The position numbers and the translations under genes are program-made. The notes under the pieces are model-generated. The model saw nothing but the letters and a program-made list of their open reading frames with translations. It did no database searches and was not told the DNA's origin. Shown here piece after piece: positions 22,957 through 33,949 of a DNA stretch of 64,000 nt. Origin of the DNA: Haliclona indistincta (taxonomy: Eukaryota > Porifera > Demospongiae > Haplosclerida > Chalinidae); the NCBI GenBank assembly GCA_964017065.1, contig OZ024787.1, positions 7,611,899 through 7,675,898 of the forward strand, given 5' to 3'. Position 1 is the first letter of the stretch. The number at the start of each line of letters is the position of its first letter.

Positions 22957-24458
22957 CTTTGGTTTTGGAGCAGCTAGTCGTAGATGATGAGGAACTCGAG
23001 CTGGAGCTGCCGGCAGCACCGGAGCCTGGGCTACCGGTGCCACCGGAGCCTGGGCTACCGGCAGCACCGGAACCTGGGCTACCGGCGCCACCGGAGCCTG
23101 GGCTACCGGCAGCACCGGAGCCTGGGCTACCGGCGCCACCGGAGCCTGGGCTACCGGCAGCACCGGAGCCTGGGCTACCGGCGCCACCGGAGCTAAGGCT
23201 ACCGGCAGCACCGGAGTCTGGGCTACCGGCACCACCGGAGCCTGAGTTGACGGTACCGGCAGCACCGGAGCTCCGGCTACCGGCGCCACCGTAGCTTCAG
23301 TTGAGGTTACCGGCACCGCCCGAGATTGACTGCTTGTGGCAACAGACTGCAGCTGGCCAGGCTGTGGCATGCTAGATCCAGAGGGGCCAGCAGATTGACT
23401 CCTTAATGCAGCACTAGAGTGCGGTGTACTTGTTAACTGAAGAGTTTTACATTAAATTAATAATTATTTAGGAAAATGAAACTAACCAATGATGTCGATG
23501 ACCCAAGTAAATCCTGTGTCAAATAACAATAGATAAAATCAATAATCATATCAAGTACTGACATTAATTTTACTCACTGAATTATCCGAACTAGAACTGA
23601 AGCAATCGAAGGTTCCTGAATTATATTGGAAGTAAAGGAACAATAAATCAACAAAAGCTCTATGGATCAAGATGCATGTATGCATGCATTTACAAAATTA
23701 GGCAACAACAGAAACATCCAAGCATGCTGCAGATCCATGGATAGAAACAAAAATCAATAGCTAAAAGATAATACCTATACTGTATACTGAGTTCTTCAAT
23801 GAGCATGCAATAAAGTCTAGATTGCCAACAACAACAATTATAATTATTCAATAATGCAAGACTAGTATCTATATTCTAGGTATAGGTTAGAGACAGAGGC
23901 CAAGTAATCTACGCAGTATAAAAACCCGAGAGGAATCAATATAGAACCCGAGCAGAGTAGCGTGAAGGTTTCTATACTGCCACATAACACGTTGGCCAGC
24001 TGAGGTTTCTAACCGGCTTAAAGTATGTACCCAACAAGGAATTTTTGACGCTGTTGCGCAGATATTTTGAAGAACACTGCGATGGGGAACACGAGCGAGT
24101 TTAGTTCGCGTACCATAATCTATTTATAGTACTAACTTCTCGATATCCCGAGAAATACTAATAAGCTTCGTATAAAGCTTGGAGCGCCATGACTCGGAGG
24201 AAGTTACGACGCACCGAAAACAAAGGCTCATTTTGTAGCGCTAAGATGCCAGAAGCTGAAAACACACGCACCGTCTCTCAAATATTGTACGCCCACATTG
24301 TTTATACTCACCATTTTGAATTTCTCTCTGTACTTCAGCCTCGGTTGACTGCCGCCCGCGGGTAGTACGGCCGCGGCTGCTGGAGGTTGTCCTTTTCGCC
24401 ACTATAATGATAACAAAGATAAATCTGTTTCCCGGTAACATTATATAAACAACTTACT
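22957..24458 (-). CDS. unidentified minus-strand gene with Pro/Val/Ala repeats, 3' part in gap
   Basis: Reading on the minus strand: a 5' UTR exon ends at 24458, followed by coding exons 24401-24312, 23615-23578, 23513-23487 and 23436-22957, with donors GTAAGT, GTGAGT, GTGAGT, GTTAGT and GTATCT. The start ATG is made by splicing: the last base A of the UTR exon joins TG of the next. An in-frame TAA stands directly before it. Phases 1, 0, 0 and 0 agree throughout. About 211 residues are visible: a basic Ser/Arg N-terminus (AKRTTSSSRGRTTRGRQ), an acidic Ser run, then about ten copies of an 8-residue unit (APVAPVAQ / APVLPVAQ). No known domain is seen and function is unknown. The next exon probably lies in the gap. 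The opposite strand is also open through the repeat, but splice evidence favours minus. Confidence 0.65.
22995..23290. repeat. 24-bp coding tandem repeat
   Basis: A GC-rich unit (caccggagcctgggctaccg...) alternates GCA and GCC at one position. It encodes the APVxPVAQ repeats of the minus-strand gene. The GC content is far above the surrounding sequence. Confidence 0.85.
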
Positions 24459-25638
24459 TTAGTATTTTGTCTGCTCACGAGGACAGCCTTGTCAATCCGA
24501 TCTCAGAGTCACTAAACCACGCCACATCCAAAAACGCGTGATTCAGTGTTGCGCATTCGCACTTGTGAAAGACCATAGCAGTACCGGTTGCCCGTTATTA
24601 TAGGTAATCTTGGTCCTCCGGGATGAAAATTTCCTTTGCCGTGTGCCAATATACTACGGAAGCTCGGTTTCACTTTCCAAATTCCATTTTGTAAAAATTA
24701 CGGTAAAACACGGCAAAAACTGTAGAGCACACGTTGAAAGATGCATGTTTAACTAGAACTAGTAACCATGCAGAGAGCGGTTGTAACTCATTCCAGGCTT
24801 CCGACCCTGCATGCATGGTAGCCTGTGTTTCCGCGGCGAGCCGGCCTGAGCGAGTACACCGCTCATCTGACATAGTCACTGGGTCACTGTATCTGCGGTT
24901 GAGATGCACACGTTATAATAACGATTATTTATTAATTTTTATTAGGGAGACACGGTAGTGTCTCCCTATGTAGGGATGAACGAGAAAACAAGATGGCGGC
25001 TACATACAATGTATTAGCGTTCAAACGCTGATATTTCGCCTGGTGATGAATTTTATACGTCCATAGACACTTAGATCTGCTATCTGGCGTTGCCCCATCT
25101 TACAGTAGCAAGGAGATTGCTTGAAATTGTTACTAAAGTGACGAACCTGGAAACGGTGAAAATCGAGTTTCGTCATCTTCGTTTTCTTCTTATTCTTTCT
25201 TCCACTCGTCTAGCGCCTTAACACGAATACTGTGCTGGGCTAAACACCCACGAATAATCATGAAATTCGTCTGGCATGTGCCTTTTGAACTTAGTTCTTA
25301 GCGAAATGAAAGTTTTATTCTAGCGGACTTCACGATCACGAGCTGTAGCTAGCAATGTGTATACCGCCATTTAAATGCGCACGTGATGTAACGTGAGCGC
25401 GCACATGTTGTCTTTGAGTGGCTTCTACTTGTGTTTCTGCTGCTCTACCCCTGGCTCTACCCGTTTGTAATAGTTCGTCCATTTCAGAAGATTGTGACTG
25501 TTGATTTCTACTTTTGCCTCACCGAAGTTTGGATTTGCTTTTGGGTTCGTCGTCTCGTGTCTCGATCTGTCACTGAAGAAAGTTGTAAGTTTAATAATTA
25601 CTTTGAAGAAGGTTAGTTCTTGTATAGTAATAGTAATC

Positions 25639-28600
25639 ATGCCTAGTAAAACACGTAGAAAACACACATACGATAAGCAACGTTATGGAGAGAATAGAGA
25701 TAAAATACTAGCTGGGAGAAAGGAAGCATATGATACCAATTCTGAGTCTAAGAAAGTAGCATCTAAAATTGCTTCAAAGAAGGCTTATAACAAAAACCCA
25801 GCGGCTAAGAAATTGGTGTCAAAGCAGGCTTATGAAAGAAACCCTGCATATAACAAATTGGCGTCAAAGCAGGCTTACGGCAGAAACCCTGCACATAAGA
25901 AGTTGTCGTCAAAGCAGGCTTATTTGAAAGATTCAACTGCTAAGAAGGTTGCTGCTTTGTCCAGGTACCATAGTAAATCAGATAAAATCAAAGCACAACG
26001 TAGGGCAAAGTACCAAAATAGTTCGCATCAGAAGAAAGTGTCATCGCGTGTTTGGTATCTCAAAAACACGAAGGTTAAGACACAAGCTTGTATGGCGTAC
26101 TATGCTAAACACAAAGAAATCATTTCCCACACTAGGAGAAACAAATACTATTTGTCTCCTCCAAAATCTAGTGTAAAGGAAATGTACATAAATGAACTGA
26201 TAAGAGAATTGCTAGCAAATCGTAAAGCAAGAACCGAGGTTATGAAAGCTTTTAAAGAGCAGCCTATAGCAAAGCGATTGGCTAGAATCTCTTATCGTGT
26301 TGCATGTAGAATAGCAGCTCGTAGGCTGGTTCATGAAGCCTTAAAGAAGCGCAAGGAATATGCTGCTGAATTGATTAAATCTGCTAAAAGTATCAATGCA
26401 AAGAGCATGAAAAGCAGAGATGACTTTGGTGACGGCATTCATTGCAAAAGATCATGTGATCCATACTTCTATGAAGCATCGTATGTAAAGGATGATGATG
26501 ATTCAGATGTGCCTGATCGTATTGATCCTTCCAGCCAGCCTCGTGATGAAATGCCGTGTACCAGTGATTGTAAGCCAATCACTGATGATGAAGTCAATGC
26601 AATTGTTAGACTAAAGAATGCCTTTACTCTTCCAATGCATGAGTTACGACAAGCATTACAATCATGCGATGACTGCCCAAATGAACGCCAAATGATGGGT
26701 CATTCTTTGGCATGTCATCAAACTGGTAGTATGTGTAATAGTGAGCTTCGTATCTTACGAGCAGCTTCAGCACATCATAAAGTACTGAGAACGTTTATGC
26801 GTCGAGTATATCGTGCAAAGGCAAGTCACGAATCCCTTGCTGGCATTGATCGTGCCCTAGGCGAAGGTGATTTCAAGCATTTACTTTGTGCAACTAAGAA
26901 AAGCTTTGACGAGTTGCTAACAACTAATGATTTTGTTGGCGAGGAAGGCTCCTCAATAAACAACTCGTTTTTTAGAGTGCTCAACTTAGAAACCACCTTG
27001 CAGTTACAGCATTCTCTAGTCATATCCCAACTTGAGAAAGAGTGGAATGACGATGCTGAAAACGTGTGTTGTAGCTGTCAATGCTTGTTTCAGAGAAAAT
27101 CTGTCACAAAAGCCAACTTCTCAAAGCATTTTGATTCGGACATTGGGTCAGAGCTAGTAGACTATATACTGAAGCACACTCCTCCAGGCGAGGATGAAAC
27201 ACTCTATATGTGTAGCTACTGTAAACCCAAAATCAAAGCCGATGTATTGCCACCACGATGTGTTTTAAATGGTTTGGAAACCATACCCATTCCATCTGAG
27301 CTTGATAAACTCGATGCCCTTAGCAAACAGTTCATTCAGCTTGCTAAATGCTTTCAGACAGTAGTTAGATTAGGCACATACACCTGCAAAGTGCCTGTGT
27401 ACAACTCATTGAAAGCTTGCAAGGGTAGTGTATTTTTTCTGCCTTTACCATTCAATAAAACGTGTGAAACGCTGTCCAATGTTGAAGGATCGGCAAAGTC
27501 TGGTGTTGCATCACCAGAATTGTACATACTAGTGAATGGTAAACCCACAAAAGCCAATGTTGTCTGGCGTTCACTGGTCAATATAGAACGTGTGAAAGCA
27601 GCTATAAGAAAGCTGAAAGAGATTCACAAACTTTATAAGTCAGTAGAAGCAGACAGTCTCGATGAAACTACACAAAAAGTAATCGAAGTGGCTAACAATG
27701 CAACCACTAAGATGCTAGATAAGGCTACTGCTGACGATATAGCTGGTTATCAGTCCTATACTATTAGGTATTTAGATAATCAGATTCCAACTGTTTCTGA
27801 CATAGATCAATACAAGTTGGTTAATGTTACAGAAGCACCTATTCACAGTAGATTGAAAGACTTGGATGTTATGTGCTTTCCTGTACTCTACCCAAACGGG
27901 CAATTTGGTGAGAATCATCCTCGCAACAAAGAAATCACTTTGAGCTTTAGCGAGTTTGTCAAACAACGTTTGCATAACAAAGACTCACGATTTCGCAAAG
28001 ATGCTTCATATGTATTTTATCTGCTGAATCAAAAAACCCTACGTGAAGTAGGTAACGGCGTCTACAATGTCCTTCATTCCTCACGAGGAGTTGCTATGTC
28101 TGTTAAGCAGCTACTAGCTAAGGTTGAAGCCTCTGATGAACGGTTAGAAGCAAGCCTCTTCACAATGCTTCAGTCAGTACGCGGTAGCAAACAGTACTGG
28201 TGGCAGCGTAAGAGTGATCTCAAGTGCATGGTGCGTAACTGGGGATCACCAACATTGTTTCTCACATTCAGTTGTGCTGAATATGAGTGGAGTGACATGG
28301 CTCGTTACCTCAGGAAGGTAAACAATGTCTCTCCAAGTTACGATATGGGAAGACTTTGCACAGAAGATCCTATATCGGTTTCTCGAAAATTTTCTGAGAA
28401 ATTTCATGCCTTCTTCCGCATTGTCATTTGTAAAGGTCAGATATTGGGTGAAGTAGAGCACTTCTACTGGAAGAAGGAGTATCAAGCCAGAGGTGCACCT
28501 CATTACCACGTCCTGTTGTGGATAAAAGATGCACCTGTTATTGGCTGTGATGACTCTGCTGTTGTATTGAAATGGATCCAGGAAAGGGTTACTTGTCACA

Positions 28601-31600
28601 TTCCTGACAAGAAAACCAGTCCTGAATTGCATGAGCTCGTCACAAGATATCAAATGCATAAGTGTAGTGCATATTGCAAGCGCAGACGAAAGGTCGGCAG
28701 TACGTTCATAACTTACTGTAAGTTTGGCTTTCCTCGTCCGGCTTGTGAAACAGGTATTGTGCACTCTGTAGAAGACTCTCTTAAAACTCGTAAGAAAATC
28801 TACGAACTTCCACGAACAGAGTCAGAGGTTAGAGTGAATGACTATAATCCTCTGATTCTGTTATTGTGGAAAGCTAACATTGACATACAGTTTGTGTCAG
28901 AGTCTTCTCTTGCATTAGCTCATTACGTTAGTGGGTATGTCACTAAAGCAGAAAGAAGCAACATGCAAGACATTTGGAGAGAAATCCAAGACAGTAAGAG
29001 CATTTATAGCAAGCTCTACAAATTTGGAATGAAAGCTTTGAGCTCACGAGAGTGTGGTTTGTATGAGGCTGCCGACTTGTTGTTGGGTGACCACTTGACT
29101 GAAAAATCGGAAGCGATACAGTTTGTAAATGTATCTATGCCTCACAAACGAAATCGACGACTCAAAAGTCACGCAGCTTTGACGGAGCTTTCAAAATCAG
29201 ATCCTGATAGTGAGGATTTATTTGAGTCGAATCTTGTAGACACATACTATCCCAATCGTCCTAATAAGCTTGAGGACGTGTGTCTTTACGACATTGTCGC
29301 TAATTACAGTTGGTATCACACTATTGTCAAAGGCGTGAAACAAACTGAATTCAAAAGGCGCGGCAAACCTGTGTTACCCAATCACAAGTTATATGATTTG
29401 AGAAATGAAAATCAGAAAGAAGATTATTACTATTCTCTAATCATGCTTTTTGTGCCTTTCCGAAATGAGAGTGAGCTTTTACTAGAAGACGAAACTGCTG
29501 AAGAAGCATTTAATCGTCATTTTCCTGACACTGGTGAACACCGTTGCTTGACTCACCACACTCGATTACAGCAGATGCTTGAATGTAATCGTAGTGTTAA
29601 ACTAATCAATGAAGCCAGACAATCTGATTGTCCAGAGCAAAAGGTTGATAATGAGCCACAGCTAATCTGTGAAGCAGTTGCTGCAATGCAGGATGCTGTA
29701 AGCATGGTCACTAAGTGTGAAGACACACTTAGTCTTTCCGATAGGACTAACATGTTGAATGCTGATCAGAGACGAATATTTGACAAAGTCAAAGAGCATA
29801 TGATACACCTGCAACAACATGAAACAAATGATTGTTCTTGTGACTTACCTCCATTGTGCATGTTTGTCACAGGTGTCGCTGGAACTGGTAAATCATTTTT
29901 GATCGAGACAATCAAAGCATTTGTAGCTCAACTGTGGCCTAGTGCTGATTGCTCATGTGCCATAACTGCACCAACAGGTTTAGCTGCGTTTAATGTTGGT
30001 GGCATGACTATCCACCGGTTATTTCAGCTACCTGTCCAGCACGGGGGTAGGTCAGCCGTTCATTGGTCTTTACCAAAAGCTGCACACAAAGTGATGAAAA
30101 CAGCTCTGCGTAATGTGAAATTATTCATCGTAGATGAAATTTCCATGGTCAGTAGCCTAAATCTAGCTTACATTCATCTACGTTTGAATGAGCTATATGG
30201 AGGTGTTGACTACTTTGGAGCACGAAATATGATTGTTTTTGGTGATTTGCTTCAACTTGAGCCTGTTGGTGGTCAACCAGTATTTTCACCTGTACCTGAC
30301 ACTGTAGTCAAGTACAGAATAGGCTGTGCAACCTCTCCCAATATATGGGAAGAAACTGTTGTATACGATGAGCTAACCATCAATGAGCGTCAGAAAGGTG
30401 ACAAAGACTATGCAACGCTGCTTAATGGTATTAGAATTGGTGAAGTTACAAGCTCCACCATTAGCACTCTCCAATCAAGAGTGTTTACTTGCTCATTGAC
30501 TGAGAAAATTGCTGAGTTGCAAGAACAAGGAATAATGGTAGTAACGTTTTTTCCTACACGCAAGCAATGTGACGAGCTAAACAATAAAATGCTCAAATCT
30601 CTTCCTGGTAAATCATTCGAACTAGAATGTACTGATGATGTTGACGAAACTGTCAGTAAACTTAAGTGGACAAAAACTGCGGACAAACAGCTCCATAAAT
30701 TAAACCATGATTGCAACATGACTGGAGGACTGCAAAGTGTTCTAGTGTTAGCTATTGGAGCACGTGTTATGTTACGCCGTAACGTTGACACAAAGAAAGG
30801 TCTAGTCAATGGTTCATTGGGTACAGTTACTGCAATAACTAAACAATTTGTAACTGTACAATTTGATCACTTGACCAGCCCATATCAGGTTGAAAGGGTC
30901 AAGAGCAGATTCGTTGTTATGAAAAACTACTATGTTCGTCGAGAACAATTTCCGTTGATATTGGCATATGCTGTTACTATACACAAGTCACAGGGATTGT
31001 CCCTGGACCATGCCATTATTGATCTGTCGGATAAAGTTTTTTGTGCTGCAATGGCTTATGTTGCTTTGTCTAGAGTAAGATCACTCACGGGCTTGCATCT
31101 CCTCTCATTTGATCCAAAGTCCATTATAGTCAGTAATCGATCTTTAGAGGAGTATAATCGTCTACGTAAAATGTATAGACCTGATCTTCCTCTGTACACC
31201 ATTCCTGTTCAACAGGCTTCTAAACGTAAGCTTGTTGGAAAACCTGATACTGACCAAGTAGATACTGTGGTTGTTCCCAGTAAGAAAATAAAATGCTCAC
31301 AAACCACTACCAAGCAACAAACAATACCTGTTAGCACCCTGGGCATTCATCGAAAACGAACTAGCACTGCCCCTGTTCAAACTGCTAAACCAGCCAAAAG
31401 AGCTTGTAATAGTAGTGCTCCTAAAAAGCAACTTCACACTACTGCTACTGCACAAAATGATGATTGCTTAATTACAGGGTCATTTGATCCAGCACGTACA
31501 CAAAGATGGCCGTACTACTACTATCCTGTAGACTTAGAATGGCAAAAAACTGCTTGCGCTACTCTTGGTCTAGAACACCATCATCCACCACCCAGACACA

Positions 31601-32052
31601 GAGGTGGTGGAGCTAATGTACCGCTTACTCCACCTGATCACAACCATACTAAAGACATAGATGGTGATGGGAACTGTATGTTCCGTTCCTTTTCATATGT
31701 GATCACTGGTTCACAAGCTCAGCACATGGCAGTACGCCAAGCTATATTAGATCATATGGTAGCAATCTCCCATCTGTTGTATGCTCACCAGTATGATCTG
31801 TTTGCAGGTTACTCAAGTGTACAACAGTACATAGAGGACACTAAAATGAATCAGAATGAGACTTGGGGCTCTGACATTGAGATAATAACCTTATCTCATC
31901 TCATCAACACTTGCATTTTTACCTACAGTACACAAGATCAAAATTGGTACAGGTTTAGTCCACATTCTGTTGATAGAACCTTGCCTGATGACATAACACA
32001 AAGGGCAACCCGGGTGGAACGAACCGCGAGATTTCACAATAATGTTGCGTGA
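25639..32052 (+). CDS. Helitron Rep/PIF1-like helicase with truncated OTU domain
   Basis: About 2,137 residues from the ATG at 25639, chosen because the upstream frame has only a TTG and no ATG. The N-terminus has basic repeats (SKQAYxRNPAxKKL). A Cys-rich segment (CCSCQC...CSYC) precedes the Rep region. There HYH at residues 955-957 is the HUH metal site and HYVSGYVTK (1095-1103) supplies the tyrosines. The PIF1-like helicase starts with GVAGTGKS at 1412-1419 and continues with FIVDEISM, GDLLQLEPVGG and TIHKSQG. The C-terminal OTU-like cysteine protease begins DGDGNCMFR (Cys about 2013). The final 13 or so residues come from an inserted TIR element, so the OTU catalytic His is missing from this frame. 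Rep and helicase appear intact. Role: rolling-circle transposition. Confidence 0.92.
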   Translation: MPSKTRRKHTYDKQRYGENRDKILAGRKEAYDTNSESKKVASKIASKKAYNKNPAAKKLVSKQAYERNPAYNKLASKQAYGRNPAHKKLSSKQAYLKDSTAKKVAALSRYHSKSDKIKAQRRAKYQNSSHQKKVSSRVWYLKNTKVKTQACMAYYAKHKEIISHTRRNKYYLSPPKSSVKEMYINELIRELLANRKARTEVMKAFKEQPIAKRLARISYRVACRIAARRLVHEALKKRKEYAAELIKSAKSINAKSMKSRDDFGDGIHCKRSCDPYFYEASYVKDDDDSDVPDRIDPSSQPRDEMPCTSDCKPITDDEVNAIVRLKNAFTLPMHELRQALQSCDDCPNERQMMGHSLACHQTGSMCNSELRILRAASAHHKVLRTFMRRVYRAKASHESLAGIDRALGEGDFKHLLCATKKSFDELLTTNDFVGEEGSSINNSFFRVLNLETTLQLQHSLVISQLEKEWNDDAENVCCSCQCLFQRKSVTKANFSKHFDSDIGSELVDYILKHTPPGEDETLYMCSYCKPKIKADVLPPRCVLNGLETIPIPSELDKLDALSKQFIQLAKCFQTVVRLGTYTCKVPVYNSLKACKGSVFFLPLPFNKTCETLSNVEGSAKSGVASPELYILVNGKPTKANVVWRSLVNIERVKAAIRKLKEIHKLYKSVEADSLDETTQKVIEVANNATTKMLDKATADDIAGYQSYTIRYLDNQIPTVSDIDQYKLVNVTEAPIHSRLKDLDVMCFPVLYPNGQFGENHPRNKEITLSFSEFVKQRLHNKDSRFRKDASYVFYLLNQKTLREVGNGVYNVLHSSRGVAMSVKQLLAKVEASDERLEASLFTMLQSVRGSKQYWWQRKSDLKCMVRNWGSPTLFLTFSCAEYEWSDMARYLRKVNNVSPSYDMGRLCTEDPISVSRKFSEKFHAFFRIVICKGQILGEVEHFYWKKEYQARGAPHYHVLLWIKDAPVIGCDDSAVVLKWIQERVTCHIPDKKTSPELHELVTRYQMHKCSAYCKRRRKVGSTFITYCKFGFPRPACETGIVHSVEDSLKTRKKIYELPRTESEVRVNDYNPLILLLWKANIDIQFVSESSLALAHYVSGYVTKAERSNMQDIWREIQDSKSIYSKLYKFGMKALSSRECGLYEAADLLLGDHLTEKSEAIQFVNVSMPHKRNRRLKSHAALTELSKSDPDSEDLFESNLVDTYYPNRPNKLEDVCLYDIVANYSWYHTIVKGVKQTEFKRRGKPVLPNHKLYDLRNENQKEDYYYSLIMLFVPFRNESELLLEDETAEEAFNRHFPDTGEHRCLTHHTRLQQMLECNRSVKLINEARQSDCPEQKVDNEPQLICEAVAAMQDAVSMVTKCEDTLSLSDRTNMLNADQRRIFDKVKEHMIHLQQHETNDCSCDLPPLCMFVTGVAGTGKSFLIETIKAFVAQLWPSADCSCAITAPTGLAAFNVGGMTIHRLFQLPVQHGGRSAVHWSLPKAAHKVMKTALRNVKLFIVDEISMVSSLNLAYIHLRLNELYGGVDYFGARNMIVFGDLLQLEPVGGQPVFSPVPDTVVKYRIGCATSPNIWEETVVYDELTINERQKGDKDYATLLNGIRIGEVTSSTISTLQSRVFTCSLTEKIAELQEQGIMVVTFFPTRKQCDELNNKMLKSLPGKSFELECTDDVDETVSKLKWTKTADKQLHKLNHDCNMTGGLQSVLVLAIGARVMLRRNVDTKKGLVNGSLGTVTAITKQFVTVQFDHLTSPYQVERVKSRFVVMKNYYVRREQFPLILAYAVTIHKSQGLSLDHAIIDLSDKVFCAAMAYVALSRVRSLTGLHLLSFDPKSIIVSNRSLEEYNRLRKMYRPDLPLYTIPVQQASKRKLVGKPDTDQVDTVVVPSKKIKCSQTTTKQQTIPVSTLGIHRKRTSTAPVQTAKPAKRACNSSAPKKQLHTTATAQNDDCLITGSFDPARTQRWPYYYYPVDLEWQKTACATLGLEHHHPPPRHRGGGANVPLTPPDHNHTKDIDGDGNCMFRSFSYVITGSQAQHMAVRQAILDHMVAISHLLYAHQYDLFAGYSSVQQYIEDTKMNQNETWGSDIEIITLSHLINTCIFTYSTQDQNWYRFSPHSVDRTLPDDITQRATRVERTARFHNNVA

Positions 32053-33141
32053 TCACGGTGACATGACGCGAGATATTAACGATGAAACCCGCCGATTATC
32101 AGCGGTATATCGTTAGAATCTCGTTGTTACTCGGCGATAGAAACCGCGGGACCACGACGGCAGGAGAATTAGCACTGCCACTGCGATAACTAACTTACTT
32201 GGATGCGCTGTACGAACACTGCCTGCTGTTCGAGATCTACCAACACATCAACTACCTCAGCTACCTTTGTTGCCGCTGTGTTCTTCCATGGTTGTTGCTA
32301 CTGACTGCTGCTGTTATACTGGTACATTACTAGATGCGCTGTTGTTATTATGCTATGACTTTCTCCATCCAGGTTGCAGTCGCGAGGAGACTAATAGCAG
32401 GCGGCAAGCTAGACAACTTTACCTCTACACATGCAGCTTTGTCTTTATTATTAAATTGTTGATGTAACAATTAAGTATTATAATACTAAACCGTAACTAA
32501 ATCTCTGTTGTATCTACTGCAGTGGATCATCACACAGTAAGTCCTAGCTTTGAGCATAATGAATGAACCCAGTAGTCTTGGTCCTTCTTGGAGATGGTTG
32601 GCTGTTCAAGTCAAGTTTTCCATCGTTGGTTGTTTGTTATCTGGTACTTTAAGCCGCCGTAGCAATCTCGGAAAGGAGAGAACCAGTGAGATCTTGCCAG
32701 TTCCCGGGTGATCGCGTGCGTGCTCTTGCGGTATCTCACGTGATCACTCAAGCACCGCCTACCGGCGCGGCGCGCGTTCACCGGTATCGAGCGAGATCAT
32801 TGTGGAGATCGAGTCTGATTGCTCGCCTTTCTTGCTTAATTCGCAACCAGGATAGTAACAGCCAGCCTTAATCGCTGTACATCTTCCAGTGAACGCAGCT
32901 AGAGCTTACAGCGGGAGCATAGGCGCCCTCGATACAGGTACGTACACAACGCAAATAGAACAGCCATTTAGCACTTTCGGTGGCAACTCGAGGCACGCAT
33001 CATCGCTCGAGATCTCGCCTAGCAAAGTGCTACAATGTAAGAACCCGCGAGGACGACATCTGACGTGATGTGTACGAGTTCACGGGATATGTAACGAGAT
33101 CGCGACTGCAGTGTGAAATCTCGCGGTTCGTTCCACCCGGG
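32009..33141. mobile_element. 1,133-bp TIR element inserted in the OTU coding region
   Basis: Exact 30-bp terminal inverted repeats (32009-32038 and 33112-33141) start CCCGGGTGGAACG. They are flanked by AA on both sides, a possible 2-bp target duplication. The interior is rich in CGAGATC/GATCTCG words and has no transposase frame, so it is non-autonomous. The coding sequence on either side of the insert belongs to one OTU domain. Confidence 0.8.
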
Positions 33142-33142
33142 A

Positions 33143-33202
33143 ATGTATTTGAGATATCTCCCTGGGCATTATGATGTTGTCCTTAGAACATTATCTGTTT
33201 AA
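33143..33202 (+). pseudogene. stranded C-terminus of the Helitron OTU domain
   Basis: Immediately after the TIR element a 19-codon frame reads MYLRYLPGHYDVVLRTLSV then TAA. GHYDVVL is the typical OTU catalytic-His motif. It would follow residue ~2117 of the Rep/helicase protein in frame if the insert were absent. It is now cut off by the insert. Confidence 0.75.
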
Positions 33203-33949
33203 TCACTGGACATGAAAGTAAGAACATTGTTTGTGTGCTTCGATTGATGCAATACACTGGCTTTAGTCATGTCTAAAATTAATAGATCACTGTGTAATCT
33301 GTCATCATAGTGTGTGCTTGCCTTAGACAAGTTATGTGCTCTAAATAGAGCGCTATTGCCCATGTGGTGTAGTGACTGCTGTAATACAATGAGCTTAGCC
33401 ATTTTATGTGCTTTAATACAGAGCACTATTGCCGTGTCGTCATGGTGTCTGCTGATACTAGCGTTGAGTGAAATCACATGTCCGCAGGTGTTGTAATCTT
33501 TACTGATTTTGAGATAATAACTCTGCTCTTGCTCTGATACATCGTATTCACTTGACCTCATGTCTACCAACACATGTATGGTATTGACACAGTGTTGAGT
33601 CTACTGAGGTATTATGTAGCAATGACGCAGATGTTAGTAATCAATTCTTTATTGATCTCAATACTTCTGACATGTGGTGGTATACTTGATGTTGGTAATG
33701 GCAACCTATGATCACCTACTAAGTGTGTTTACATAAGGCAGTCTAATATACATACATGTGGTCAATTTCAATTTTACTGTCTGCAAGTACCCCAGACCTA
33801 GTATTATGCCCATACAATTGTGAGCTTAGCACATGGTAATAGTGTTGATGACAAAAAAATTGCATAAACACAAGTACTCCTGATATGGATAAGTGAATGT
33901 CTACTGTATGGACGTACTCTGTGTTTACTTTGCATTTTCTCCCCCACAG
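33203..33949. other. Helitron 3' region without recognised genes
   Basis: Moderately AT-rich sequence with a few short open frames on both strands, none with recognisable protein character or splice support. Confidence 0.45.

Noticed and set aside
22959..23294. Plus-strand Pro/Glu/Gly repeat protein (LPAPPEPG units)
   Set aside because: The minus strand has a consistent chain of splice sites and phases; the plus frame is the complement of the same repeat.
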